Of a DNA stretch of 31,252 bases, positions 6,652-13,715 are shown piece after piece; the first letter of the stretch is position 1, and every line of letters begins with the position of its first letter. The translations under genes were made by a program, and so were the position numbers. Source of the DNA: Eubacteriaceae bacterium UBA6119 (GTDB lineage Bacteria > Bacillota > Clostridia > Eubacteriales > UBA1433); assembly GCA_002423395.1 (NCBI GenBank), contig DIVZ01000008.1:227-31478 (forward strand), read 5' to 3'. The notes beneath the pieces are model-generated. The model worked only from the letters and a program-made list of their open reading frames with translations. It made no database searches and had not been told where the DNA came from.

Positions 6652-7044
6652 TTATTTATATTTTATTTTTTTGTCTTTAGCAGGGTCAGGTATGATTGGT
6701 TCAAGATTTTCTTTTATTATTCTTTCTTTTCCCCAATTAAAAAACATATCTAGTCCGGGGCCTAACTGCTTGCCATTTTCCGTTAATGAATATTCAACTT
6801 TAGGCGGTATCTGTTTAAAATCTATTCTATTTACTATACCGTTTTCTTCCAAGCTTTGAAGAGAGCGAGTAAGCATTATATTTGTAATACCGGGTAAAGA
6901 TTTTTTTATTTCATTGTATCTCATATTTGTATATTGATGCAGCCTCCACACAATCAGAGTTCTCCATTTTCCTCCAAGCATTTCGTTTACATATCTCAAT
7001 ACACAAGTTTTTTTATTAACTACTGCTGTTTCAGTACTTTCCAT
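6652..7044 (-). CDS. HxlR/DUF24-family transcriptional regulator
   Basis: A 130-residue winged-helix regulator of the HxlR family. The hallmark stretch GGKWRTLIVWRL, the recognition helix region (LPGITNIMLTRSLQSLEENGIV) and the wing (IPPKVEYSLTENGK) are all present. A single N-terminal cysteine, C14, sits just ahead of the first helix. That is the position of the redox-sensing cysteine in B. subtilis HypR/YodB-type members, so an electrophile or oxidant signal is plausible. It is divergent from the flavin oxidoreductase gene with 105 bases between them, the usual layout for a regulator and its target. Confidence 0.9.
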   Translation of the reverse strand: MESTETAVVNKKTCVLRYVNEMLGGKWRTLIVWRLHQYTNMRYNEIKKSLPGITNIMLTRSLQSLEENGIVNRIDFKQIPPKVEYSLTENGKQLGPGLDMFFNWGKERIIKENLEPIIPDPAKDKKIKYK

Positions 7045-7062
7045 ATCGATCTCCTATTTTAG

Positions 7063-7096
7063 GGCACAAAAATGTGCGTACTTGTATTTATGTGCC
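7063..7096. promoter_or_regulatory. Candidate operator/promoter region for HxlR - flavin oxidoreductase pair
   Basis: GGCACA (7063-7068) and TGTGCC (7091-7096) form an inverted repeat, and GCACA-AAAA-TGTGC (7064-7077) forms a tighter one inside it. Both lie in the 105-base divergent region where a HxlR dimer would be expected to bind. A TATAAT (7123-7128) further right could be the -10 of the oxidoreductase gene; its -35 is poor. The assignment as an HxlR site is inferred from position. Confidence 0.4.
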
Positions 7097-7149
7097 TTTA
7101 TATTTATATTGATTATACCATATATAATTAAATAACAGCAGGATTTTTT

Positions 7150-8187
7150 ATGATAATAAAAGCTGAGGAGAAAACATTGGAAAGATTATTTCAAAATCAT
7201 TTTATCAGGAATAAAAAAATTAAAAACCGAGTTGCATTTCCTGCAATGGTATGTTCAAAATACCGTGAAGACGGTTATGTAGCAACTGAAAATATTGAAC
7301 ATTACAAACAAATTGCAAAAGGCGGAGTCGGTCTAATAATCCAAGAAGCAACCTGTGTCAGCGATATCGGTCGACTTAGTAAAACACAACTTGGCATTTG
7401 GGATGATGGGCAAATAAACGGATTAAAGCAAATTACAAATGCTGTTCATAGTGAGGGCTGCGCGATTGTTGTTCAAATTCATCATGCAGGGGTTAAGAGC
7501 GTTGATGGTGTTTACGATTGCCCCAGTAATTTTATATTTAACAATCCATCAACTAAAACGTCTGTTAAAGGACAGGAAATGTCTGAAGAACGAATCAAAT
7601 ATGTAACACAACAGTTTATTAATGCCGGTAAACGTGCTTTTGAAGCTGGATATGATGGAATTGAGCTGCATGGCGCTCATGCATATTTAATAAGCCAGTT
7701 TTTAAATACTAATGTCAACAAGCGAACTGACCGTTATGGTCTTCAACCGGAACTTTTTGCAATAAATATATTAGAAGGTATTCGAAAGGAGACCAGTGAG
7801 GATTTTATTCTGGGAATTAGGCTAGGCGCGTTTGAACCTAATCTTGAAAGCAGCATTAAATACGCTAAAAATTTAGAAGCCCATGTAAATTATCTTAATA
7901 TATCCAACGGCTTTTACTCTTTGTTCCAGCAGAGCAAACCTGATGATTATCCTTTTGAAGCACATATTTATGCGACTGAAAAAATCAAGCAGTCTGTTGA
8001 AATACCCGTCTTCGCAGCAAATAACATAACAAGCCCGCAAATGGCAGAGGATATTTTAGTAAAAACAAATGCCGACATGGTATGCATCGGCAGAGGAATT
8101 CTTATTAATAATAATTGGGTAAATGATGCAATGGCCGGGCGAGATACCGGACGCTGTTTGCATTGCAAAATGTGTGAAAGGTTTTAA
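7150..8187 (+). CDS. NADH:flavin oxidoreductase, Old Yellow Enzyme family
   Basis: A single-domain OYE-type TIM barrel of up to 345 residues. OYE enzymes use FMN to reduce activated C=C bonds of enones and similar electrophiles with NAD(P)H. Visible motifs are FPAM near the N-terminus, QIHHAG, the substrate-binding pair HGAHAYL (H174, H177, Y179 from the first ATG), NKRTDRYG and the phosphate-binding end CIGRG. It ends in a C-x2-C-x2-C cluster (C336, C339, C342), as in a subset of clostridial OYEs. A TTG at 7177 has a better site (GAGGAG, 6 bases upstream) and gives the family-like start ERLFQNHF, so the true protein may be 336 residues. The divergent HxlR regulator suggests induction by electrophiles. 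Confidence 0.9.
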   Translation: MIIKAEEKTLERLFQNHFIRNKKIKNRVAFPAMVCSKYREDGYVATENIEHYKQIAKGGVGLIIQEATCVSDIGRLSKTQLGIWDDGQINGLKQITNAVHSEGCAIVVQIHHAGVKSVDGVYDCPSNFIFNNPSTKTSVKGQEMSEERIKYVTQQFINAGKRAFEAGYDGIELHGAHAYLISQFLNTNVNKRTDRYGLQPELFAINILEGIRKETSEDFILGIRLGAFEPNLESSIKYAKNLEAHVNYLNISNGFYSLFQQSKPDDYPFEAHIYATEKIKQSVEIPVFAANNITSPQMAEDILVKTNADMVCIGRGILINNNWVNDAMAGRDTGRCLHCKMCERF

Positions 8188-8329
8188 GATTCCGATAAAT
8201 GTCCCATGCGCAAAAAATTTCCAAACAATGCAAAATAAATATAGTAACTATATTTATACAGATTATTATTAGGTCTATTGTGAAATATTATATCAATATT
8301 AAACTATATGTTATTGGAGGTAACAAACT

Positions 8330-9103
8330 ATGGTAAATATGGATTTGAAAGAACTTGCAATTATGTTAGTAGACGCGGAGGAAGCCGCAAAGCCGATAAG
8401 TGAAAAATACAAGCAGGATTTTACTGAAAAAGAAGCGTATGACGTTCAAATACTTGTCAGAGACGAGAAATTAAGAAGAGGCCAGAGAGTAATAGGCAAA
8501 AAAATAGGCTTTACAAGCCAGGCAATGAGAAAACAGTTTAATTATCATTCATGTGATTATGGCAATATATTCGATAAACAAATTTTTGAACAGGGCTCAG
8601 CTATAAAACTCGATAATTTTCTAACACCAAGGGTAGAAGGAGAAATAGCCTTTATACTAAAAGAAGATCTTTCCGGTCCCGGTGTTACAGTTTCTGATGT
8701 AGTGCGCGCAACGGATGGCGTTATGGCATGCCTGGAGTTTGTAGATACACGCTGGGACTTTGGAATTCAAGTATTAGACAGCATTGCAGATAACGCTGCT
8801 TGCGGAGGATTTGTACTCGGAAGTAAATTTGTTAGACTTGATAATCTTGACCTTAGGTACATTGCGATGTTTGTTCAAAAAAACGGCGTATTGCTCAGCT
8901 CGGGAGCAGGAGTAGAAGTAATGGGAGACCCTTTGAATGCGGTAGCGTGGCTGGCAAATAAATTACATGAACATGGAGCTAAATTAAAAGCGGGCGATAT
9001 TATTCTGTCCGGCGCAATTACAGGCGCGGTAGAGGTAAACAAAGGTGATGTACTTGATGTTTCATTCAGTACATTAGGCAATATTCAAATACGTTTTGAA
9101 TAA
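8330..9103 (+). CDS. 2-keto-4-pentenoate hydratase-type enzyme (FAH superfamily)
   Basis: A 257-residue protein of the MhpD/DmpE/DmpH group. Family enzymes hydrate or decarboxylate 2-oxo-alkenoates in meta-cleavage of aromatics, using a bound divalent metal. Visible are KKIGFTSQAM (56-66 region), TPRVEGEIAF with acidic residues E103 and E105, E136 in CLEFVDTR, and the block SIADNAACGGFVLG. The three acidic residues match the expected metal site. The start has GGAGG 9 bases upstream. It is a lone gene without ring-cleavage enzymes nearby, and the host looks anaerobic, so the aromatic pathway role is doubtful. A general 2-oxo acid hydratase or decarboxylase is a safer call. Confidence 0.85.
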   Translation: MVNMDLKELAIMLVDAEEAAKPISEKYKQDFTEKEAYDVQILVRDEKLRRGQRVIGKKIGFTSQAMRKQFNYHSCDYGNIFDKQIFEQGSAIKLDNFLTPRVEGEIAFILKEDLSGPGVTVSDVVRATDGVMACLEFVDTRWDFGIQVLDSIADNAACGGFVLGSKFVRLDNLDLRYIAMFVQKNGVLLSSGAGVEVMGDPLNAVAWLANKLHEHGAKLKAGDIILSGAITGAVEVNKGDVLDVSFSTLGNIQIRFE

Positions 9104-9171
9104 AATTTTAACAATATGGCTAAAAATCATAAGTTAGTTTAATATTTTCAACTTAATGCATAATAATAAAC

Positions 9172-9199
9172 AAAAACCGCTAATTATATAGCGGTTTTT
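9172..9199 (+). terminator. Intrinsic terminator after FAH-family gene
   Basis: AAAAACCGCTA pairs with TAGCGGTTTTT (11 bp) over a 6-base loop. The stem is A/T-flanked on both sides, so it could act in both directions. Confidence 0.85.
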
Positions 9200-9294
9200 A
9201 TAATTAAATTGCAATAAGCTTATTAATATTTTTTTAAAAAGGCACTCACGGGACGTTGTTATCTGCTATTATCGCTTCAAGAGGTGAGGAATAT

Positions 9295-9834
9295 ATGTCT
9301 AAGGTGTACAATATCGAAAACCTGAGAGCCAGACAACTGACCAGCGAGCAAGCCGCCGCACTCGGAAAAAAAGGCGGAGCCGCAAGCGGCGCGGCAAGAC
9401 GCCGTAAAAAGCAATTAAAAGAATCATTATCCGTGCTTTTGCAAATGGACGTAAACGGAGAAAAAGCGAAAGACGAACTTAGAGAGATGGGGTTTGAAGA
9501 TGAGAGACTGAATAATTTATCATATCTGGGATATTCCGTGTTTAAAAGAGCATTGAACGGGAACATGGAGGCATTCCGCGAAATAAGAAAACTTTCAGAT
9601 GAAATTGAAGACGAAATAGAAGAAAAGCAGAACCGCAAAGTGGATTTGGCAGACAGAGCTGAGCATATAATACAACAATACCTGGAAAGCGCGAACCTGC
9701 ATAACTGCGACGTGTGCGAAAAGTTTGTATGCATACGCCTAATGGCAGAAGAATTAAAAGACGCCCTTGACTATGATGACGAGCGTAAACTGCGATTTGC
9801 GGCTGAGAGTATGGTTGAATATTTGGATATATAA
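9295..9834 (+). CDS. Phage-like KGG-motif protein with cysteine cluster
   Basis: A 179-residue soluble protein. Residues 16-40 carry a basic KGG-type segment (LGKKGGAASGAARRRKK), then LKESLSVLLQM, and a helical region with GNMEAFREIRKL (89-100). The same architecture is common in short proteins near phage terminase genes in Clostridia, which may be small terminase or packaging accessories; this is from memory of the family and not certain. The C-terminal third adds a C-x2-C-x4-C cluster (C138, C141, C146), a possible metal site. I chose the ATG at 9295, with GAGGTGAGGA just upstream; a TTG at 9256 has none. Its GC is visibly higher than neighbouring genes and no other phage genes are near, which suggests an orphan remnant of transferred DNA. 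Confidence 0.65.
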   Translation: MSKVYNIENLRARQLTSEQAAALGKKGGAASGAARRRKKQLKESLSVLLQMDVNGEKAKDELREMGFEDERLNNLSYLGYSVFKRALNGNMEAFREIRKLSDEIEDEIEEKQNRKVDLADRAEHIIQQYLESANLHNCDVCEKFVCIRLMAEELKDALDYDDERKLRFAAESMVEYLDI

Positions 9835-9901
9835 TAAGCGCATTACCCGGGAAATTATGGAAGGGAATGGCGGGCGGCGTTTATAAGTCCACTGAAAATA
9901 G

Positions 9902-9935
9902 CGGCGGTTAAAGACCGCCGTTTTGCGTTTGGGGC
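9902..9935 (+). terminator. Hairpin A, likely terminator of KGG gene
   Basis: CGGCGGT (9902-9908) pairs with ACCGCCG (9914-9920) over TAAAG, followed by TTTT and then GCGTTTGGGGC (9925-9935). The same tail follows hairpin B at 10070-10080. Confidence 0.6.
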
Positions 9936-10000
9936 TAGCGGATAGGTTGTATTTTGTTTGCGGAAGTGAGATTTTGATTATATATACGGCAGTGAATTAA

Positions 10001-10035
10001 GGCGGAACGCCAAGGTTGTCGTTGGCTACGATTTT
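10001..10035 (+). repeat. Dispersed palindromic repeat, copy a
   Basis: It starts GGCGGAACGCCAAGGTTGTC and is identical over 23 bases to the copy at 23474. In the copy at 23474 GGAACG pairs with CGTTCC; here the second arm is changed (CGTTGG). It resembles the short palindromic intergenic repeats common in clostridial gut genomes. Confidence 0.65.
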
Positions 10036-10042
10036 ATTGGTT

Positions 10043-10080
10043 GGAATGGCGGTTGATGACCGCCATTCCGCGTTTGGGGC
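10043..10080 (+). repeat. Hairpin B with the same tail as hairpin A
   Basis: GGAATGGCGGT (10043-10053) pairs perfectly with ACCGCCATTCC (10059-10069) over TGATG. It is followed by GCGTTTGGGGC, identical to the tail of hairpin A. There is no T run, so it is more likely a duplicated repeat than a working terminator. Confidence 0.6.
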
Positions 10081-10182
10081 GTGCGGAGATTTTTCATAAA
10101 AAAATATTTATATCAATGATGAATAAAATTTTGAATAGCTGGAATAATATGGATAATACTTGATACTTAGGAGTTTTACAAA

Positions 10183-10755
10183 ATGAAAAAATTATTCCCG
10201 CTTTTACTTATTTGCCTTGTTGTATTTACACTCGCAAGCTGCACAGACACCGACAAAGCCGATGTAGTAAACGAAAACTTATTTCGACTGCACGTTATCG
10301 CAAACAGCGACAGCACAGCCGACCAGAGCGTTAAACTGAAAGTGCGAAACGCCGTGATTACGTACTTAGAAGGTAAAACAGATGATATTAAGAACATAGA
10401 TGAATTTAAAACATTAGTTATTAAAAATAAAAGCGAACTATTAAAAGTTATAAACGACACTTTAAAACAGTACGGAATGAACTACAGCGGTGTGATGTCG
10501 GTTGGCGTGTACGATTTTCCTGACAGGACGTATTACGGAACGACTGTGCCTGCGGGCAAGTACGAGGCGCTGAGGATTATTCTCGGTGAAGGCAAAGGCA
10601 AAAACTGGTGGTGCGTGCTGTTTCCTCCGCTGTGCTTTGTGGATGTGGAGTATGAAAATTCTGAAGGCAGCGCAATGAATATCGACGATATTAAGGACGT
10701 TGAGGTAAGGTCGAAACTGCTTGAATGGCTTGACGAAATAAAAAATAATAAGTAA
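10183..10755 (+). CDS. spoIIR: Stage II sporulation protein R
   Basis: A 190-residue exported signalling protein. In Bacillus, SpoIIR is made in the forespore, crosses to the intermembrane space and activates the protease SpoIIGA, which processes pro-sigma-E in the mother cell. Family hallmarks are intact: RLHVIANSDS, DQSVKLKVR, YGTTVPAGKYEALRI and GKNWWCVLFPPLCFVD. The N-terminus is a signal peptide ending in a lipobox-like LASC (C20), so this version may be a lipoprotein. The start has AGGAG 9 bases upstream. A sigma-F-type promoter is expected but not securely visible. It is evidence that the organism forms spores or had a spore-forming ancestor. Confidence 0.95.
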   Translation: MKKLFPLLLICLVVFTLASCTDTDKADVVNENLFRLHVIANSDSTADQSVKLKVRNAVITYLEGKTDDIKNIDEFKTLVIKNKSELLKVINDTLKQYGMNYSGVMSVGVYDFPDRTYYGTTVPAGKYEALRIILGEGKGKNWWCVLFPPLCFVDVEYENSEGSAMNIDDIKDVEVRSKLLEWLDEIKNNK

Positions 10756-10830
10756 AATTAAATTTAATGGTAATTAAAAAATTGCTCATATAATATTATA
10801 ATATTACTAACTTTTTTGAGGTGGCAAAAT

Positions 10831-11670
10831 ATGAGCAGACTGGACCTTCATATTCACACATCGGCTTCGGACGGAACGCTTAACCCGGCTGAGCTTATAA
10901 ATGAGGTAAGAGAAAATAACATTGACGTTTTTGCGGTTTGCGATCATGACAATATCGACAATATCGCTCAGACGTCAATGCTTTCTGTAAAGAATGGGAT
11001 GAATTTTATTCCCGCTGTTGAAATAAGCGCATTTTACTGCGATAAAATTTTTCATATATTATGCTACGGCTGTGATTTTTCGTATGATTACATCAGACAG
11101 ATACTTAATTATAACCAAAGCATATGGGATGAAATTGATGTGGCAAGAATTGACTGGGTATCAAGGCTTGACAGACTTGCCGACCCGAAAGAATTTGAGG
11201 GCTATTCATACGACAGCGTACGCGGCGGCTGGCGGAGCCTAAATTATATGATTGATAAAGGTATAATAGAAAATATGCGGCAGTATTTTACACTGCATGA
11301 GGATTTTAAGATTGATAATACATTCGCGCCGCTGGAAGAGGTTGTAAATGCTGTTAAAGACTGCGGGGGAATGCCGTTTTTAGCGCATCCCGCGTATTCG
11401 AAGGACAAAAATGATAAATTTATGTCGGCAAATTTGTTAAATGATTTATTAAAATGCGAAATTATGGGAATTGAATGTTATAATATATATAACCACACAA
11501 GACAAGAAGAGCAATATTATTTATCTTACGCGAAAGAAAAAGATATCTTTATATCGGGAGGCTCGGATTATCACGGCGGATTTATTGCGGAACGCAAGAT
11601 AGGCGTGCCGTATATTACATCTGAAATGATAGGCCGTAAATGGTATGAAGAATTTATTGTTAAACATTGA
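10831..11670 (+). CDS. PHP-domain phosphoesterase (RNase AM/YciV-like)
   Basis: A 279-residue metal-dependent phosphoesterase of the PHP superfamily. Motifs in order are DLHIHTSASDG (H7, H9), VCDHDN (38-41), an acidic residue in PAVEISA, FLAHPAYS and GGSDYHGG near the C-terminus. Members of this group act as 3',5'-nucleotide bisphosphate phosphatases or 5'-3' exoribonucleases trimming rRNA ends; which applies here is not visible. I chose ATG 10831 because GAGGTGG lies 6 bases upstream and it gives the family start; an in-frame start at 10816 has no site. It is spaced 12 bases from fbp, so the two probably form one operon. Confidence 0.9.
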   Translation: MSRLDLHIHTSASDGTLNPAELINEVRENNIDVFAVCDHDNIDNIAQTSMLSVKNGMNFIPAVEISAFYCDKIFHILCYGCDFSYDYIRQILNYNQSIWDEIDVARIDWVSRLDRLADPKEFEGYSYDSVRGGWRSLNYMIDKGIIENMRQYFTLHEDFKIDNTFAPLEEVVNAVKDCGGMPFLAHPAYSKDKNDKFMSANLLNDLLKCEIMGIECYNIYNHTRQEEQYYLSYAKEKDIFISGGSDYHGGFIAERKIGVPYITSEMIGRKWYEEFIVKH

Positions 11671-11682
11671 CGGAGGGTATGA

Positions 11683-13653
11683 ATGAACGGTTTTTCCAAG
11701 GAAGATATATGTGAAAACATGGAGCTCTTACTGCTGCTTTCTACTACCTTTAAGAACATAGCAAAAGCGACAACGGAGCTTATGAACCTGCGGGCTATTA
11801 TGAATCTTCCGAAGGGGACAGAGCATTTTATTTCTGACATACACGGAGAGTTTCTCGCGTTTGATTACGTTATGCGTAACGGCTCAGGAGTGGTCTACCG
11901 CAAAATTGAAGACACATTCGGGAAAACTTTAAGCGAGGAAGACACAAGAAATCTCGCGACGCTGATATGCTACCCCAGACTCATGATTGAAAAAGTGCAG
12001 GGGCAGGGCACTGATATGGAAGAGTTTTACGGGATAATGTTAAGACGGCTTATACAGATATGCATTGTGGCAAGCAGCAAATACAGCCGATCAAAAGTTA
12101 ACAGAGCGCTTCCGAAAAATTTTTCATACATAATAAATGAACTTCTGTATCATGACTACGGATTTAATTTAAACAGAAAAGCGTATTACGAACAGATTAT
12201 TGACAGCATAATTGACCTTGATTTGGCGGACGAGCTTATAGAAGAGCTAAGCATGCTTATTCAGCGTTTTACTATAGATCATCTGCATGTATTGGGGGAT
12301 ATATACGACAGGGGCTCAGGTTCTCATTATGTTATGGACTGCTTAATGCAGCATCACTCAATTGATATACAATGGGGAAACCACGATATTTTATGGATGG
12401 GCGCGGCTGCAGGCAACAAAGCTTGCATTGCGAGCGCCGTGAGAATATGCCTGCGATACGCAAACACTTCGATATTGGAGGACTGCTACGGAATTAATCT
12501 GCTGCCGCTTGCATCGCTTGCATTGGGTTATTACACAGATGACGAATGCGAGCAGTTTAAACCGAAGATTACGACTGAAATACCCGATATTGATGAAGAA
12601 TTAATGGCTAAGATGCATAAAGCGATAGCTATAATACAATTTAAGCTTGAGGGACAAATAATAAACAGAAACCCGCAATATGATATTGAAAACAGGAAAA
12701 TGCTGGATAAAATTGATTATAATAACTATACAATTAAGATACTGGACGGCATTTATGAATTAAACGATAAAAATTTCCCGACTATAGACGAAACTAATCC
12801 GTACAAGCTTAACGATGACGAGCAGAGGGTAATTGACCTGCTGCAGAAAGCTTTTACGGGAAGCGAAAAACTGCAGACGCATATTAGATTTATGTACTCA
12901 AAAGGCGGAATGTATTTAAAATATAATGATAATCTTATATTTCATGCATGTATTCCGATGACTAAAGAAGGAAAATTCAGAGAAGTGGCGCTTGACGGCA
13001 AATTGTATAAAGGCAAAGAGCTTATGGACATGATGGACTTAAAAGCAAGAGCGGCGTATTTTAATTCGGATGAATATTGCTCGGATTTTTTATGGTATTT
13101 ATGGTGTCATAAGGATTCTCCGCTTTTCGGTAAAGACAAGATGACCACATTTGAAAGATATTTTATCGATGATAACACGACGCATAAAGAAAACTCCGAC
13201 CCTTATTTTAATTGCGTTAATGATGCAGACGTTGCGTTGTATGTTTTAAACGAATTTAATCTGCCGGAAAACGAGAGCCATATAATAAACGGGCATATAC
13301 CGGTTAAAGTAAAATCGGGAGTCAGCCCGATAAAAGCGGGCGGCAGAGTATTGCAGATAGACGGCGGGTATTCGAGAGCTTACCAGCCGACTACGGGAAT
13401 TGCCGGATTTACGCTTATTTACAATTCTTACGGAATTACGCTTGTAAGCCATGAGCCGTTTGATTCTATTGAAAAGGTAATAAAAGAAGGAGTTACTATT
13501 CAGTCTACGAATAACTTAGTAGAGGAAGTGTCAAAACGCAAATTGGTTGCAGATACCGATACGGGAAAAGAGCTTCTAATAAAAATAAGATATTTGGAAA
13601 TGCTTGTTTTTGCTTATAAAAGCGGCTATTTGAAAGAAAAACTATTAACATGA
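11683..13653 (+). CDS. fbp: Fructose-1,6-bisphosphatase class III
   Basis: A 656-residue enzyme that removes the 1-phosphate of fructose 1,6-bisphosphate in gluconeogenesis, of the Firmicutes class III type (about 640-670 residues). The metallophosphatase motifs are present: SDIHGE (51-56), LGDIYDRG (204-211), WGNHD (231-235), and later histidines in NGHIPV and VSHEPF. The start has GGAGGG 7 bases upstream. It is probably cotranscribed with the PHP gene. No truncation or odd residue is seen. Confidence 0.96.
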   Translation: MNGFSKEDICENMELLLLLSTTFKNIAKATTELMNLRAIMNLPKGTEHFISDIHGEFLAFDYVMRNGSGVVYRKIEDTFGKTLSEEDTRNLATLICYPRLMIEKVQGQGTDMEEFYGIMLRRLIQICIVASSKYSRSKVNRALPKNFSYIINELLYHDYGFNLNRKAYYEQIIDSIIDLDLADELIEELSMLIQRFTIDHLHVLGDIYDRGSGSHYVMDCLMQHHSIDIQWGNHDILWMGAAAGNKACIASAVRICLRYANTSILEDCYGINLLPLASLALGYYTDDECEQFKPKITTEIPDIDEELMAKMHKAIAIIQFKLEGQIINRNPQYDIENRKMLDKIDYNNYTIKILDGIYELNDKNFPTIDETNPYKLNDDEQRVIDLLQKAFTGSEKLQTHIRFMYSKGGMYLKYNDNLIFHACIPMTKEGKFREVALDGKLYKGKELMDMMDLKARAAYFNSDEYCSDFLWYLWCHKDSPLFGKDKMTTFERYFIDDNTTHKENSDPYFNCVNDADVALYVLNEFNLPENESHIINGHIPVKVKSGVSPIKAGGRVLQIDGGYSRAYQPTTGIAGFTLIYNSYGITLVSHEPFDSIEKVIKEGVTIQSTNNLVEEVSKRKLVADTDTGKELLIKIRYLEMLVFAYKSGYLKEKLLT

Positions 13654-13715
13654 TTGTATTAAACATAACTTTGTAAATTTCGCATATTGTATATTTTAAA
13701 ATACAGGAGGTTTAA

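Larger units (their letters stand above)
9835..10182. other. Gene-free stretch with twin hairpins and a palindromic repeat
   Basis: No supported coding region. It contains hairpin A (9902-9924), one copy of the GGCGGAACGCC palindromic repeat (10001-10035), hairpin B (10043-10069) and the spoIIR leader with AGGAG at 10169-10173. The base composition is richer in G+C than the average intergenic region here. Confidence 0.6.

Noticed and set aside
9256..9834. Prophage
   Set aside because: Only one phage-like protein is present, with no terminase, portal, capsid or integrase gene nearby.
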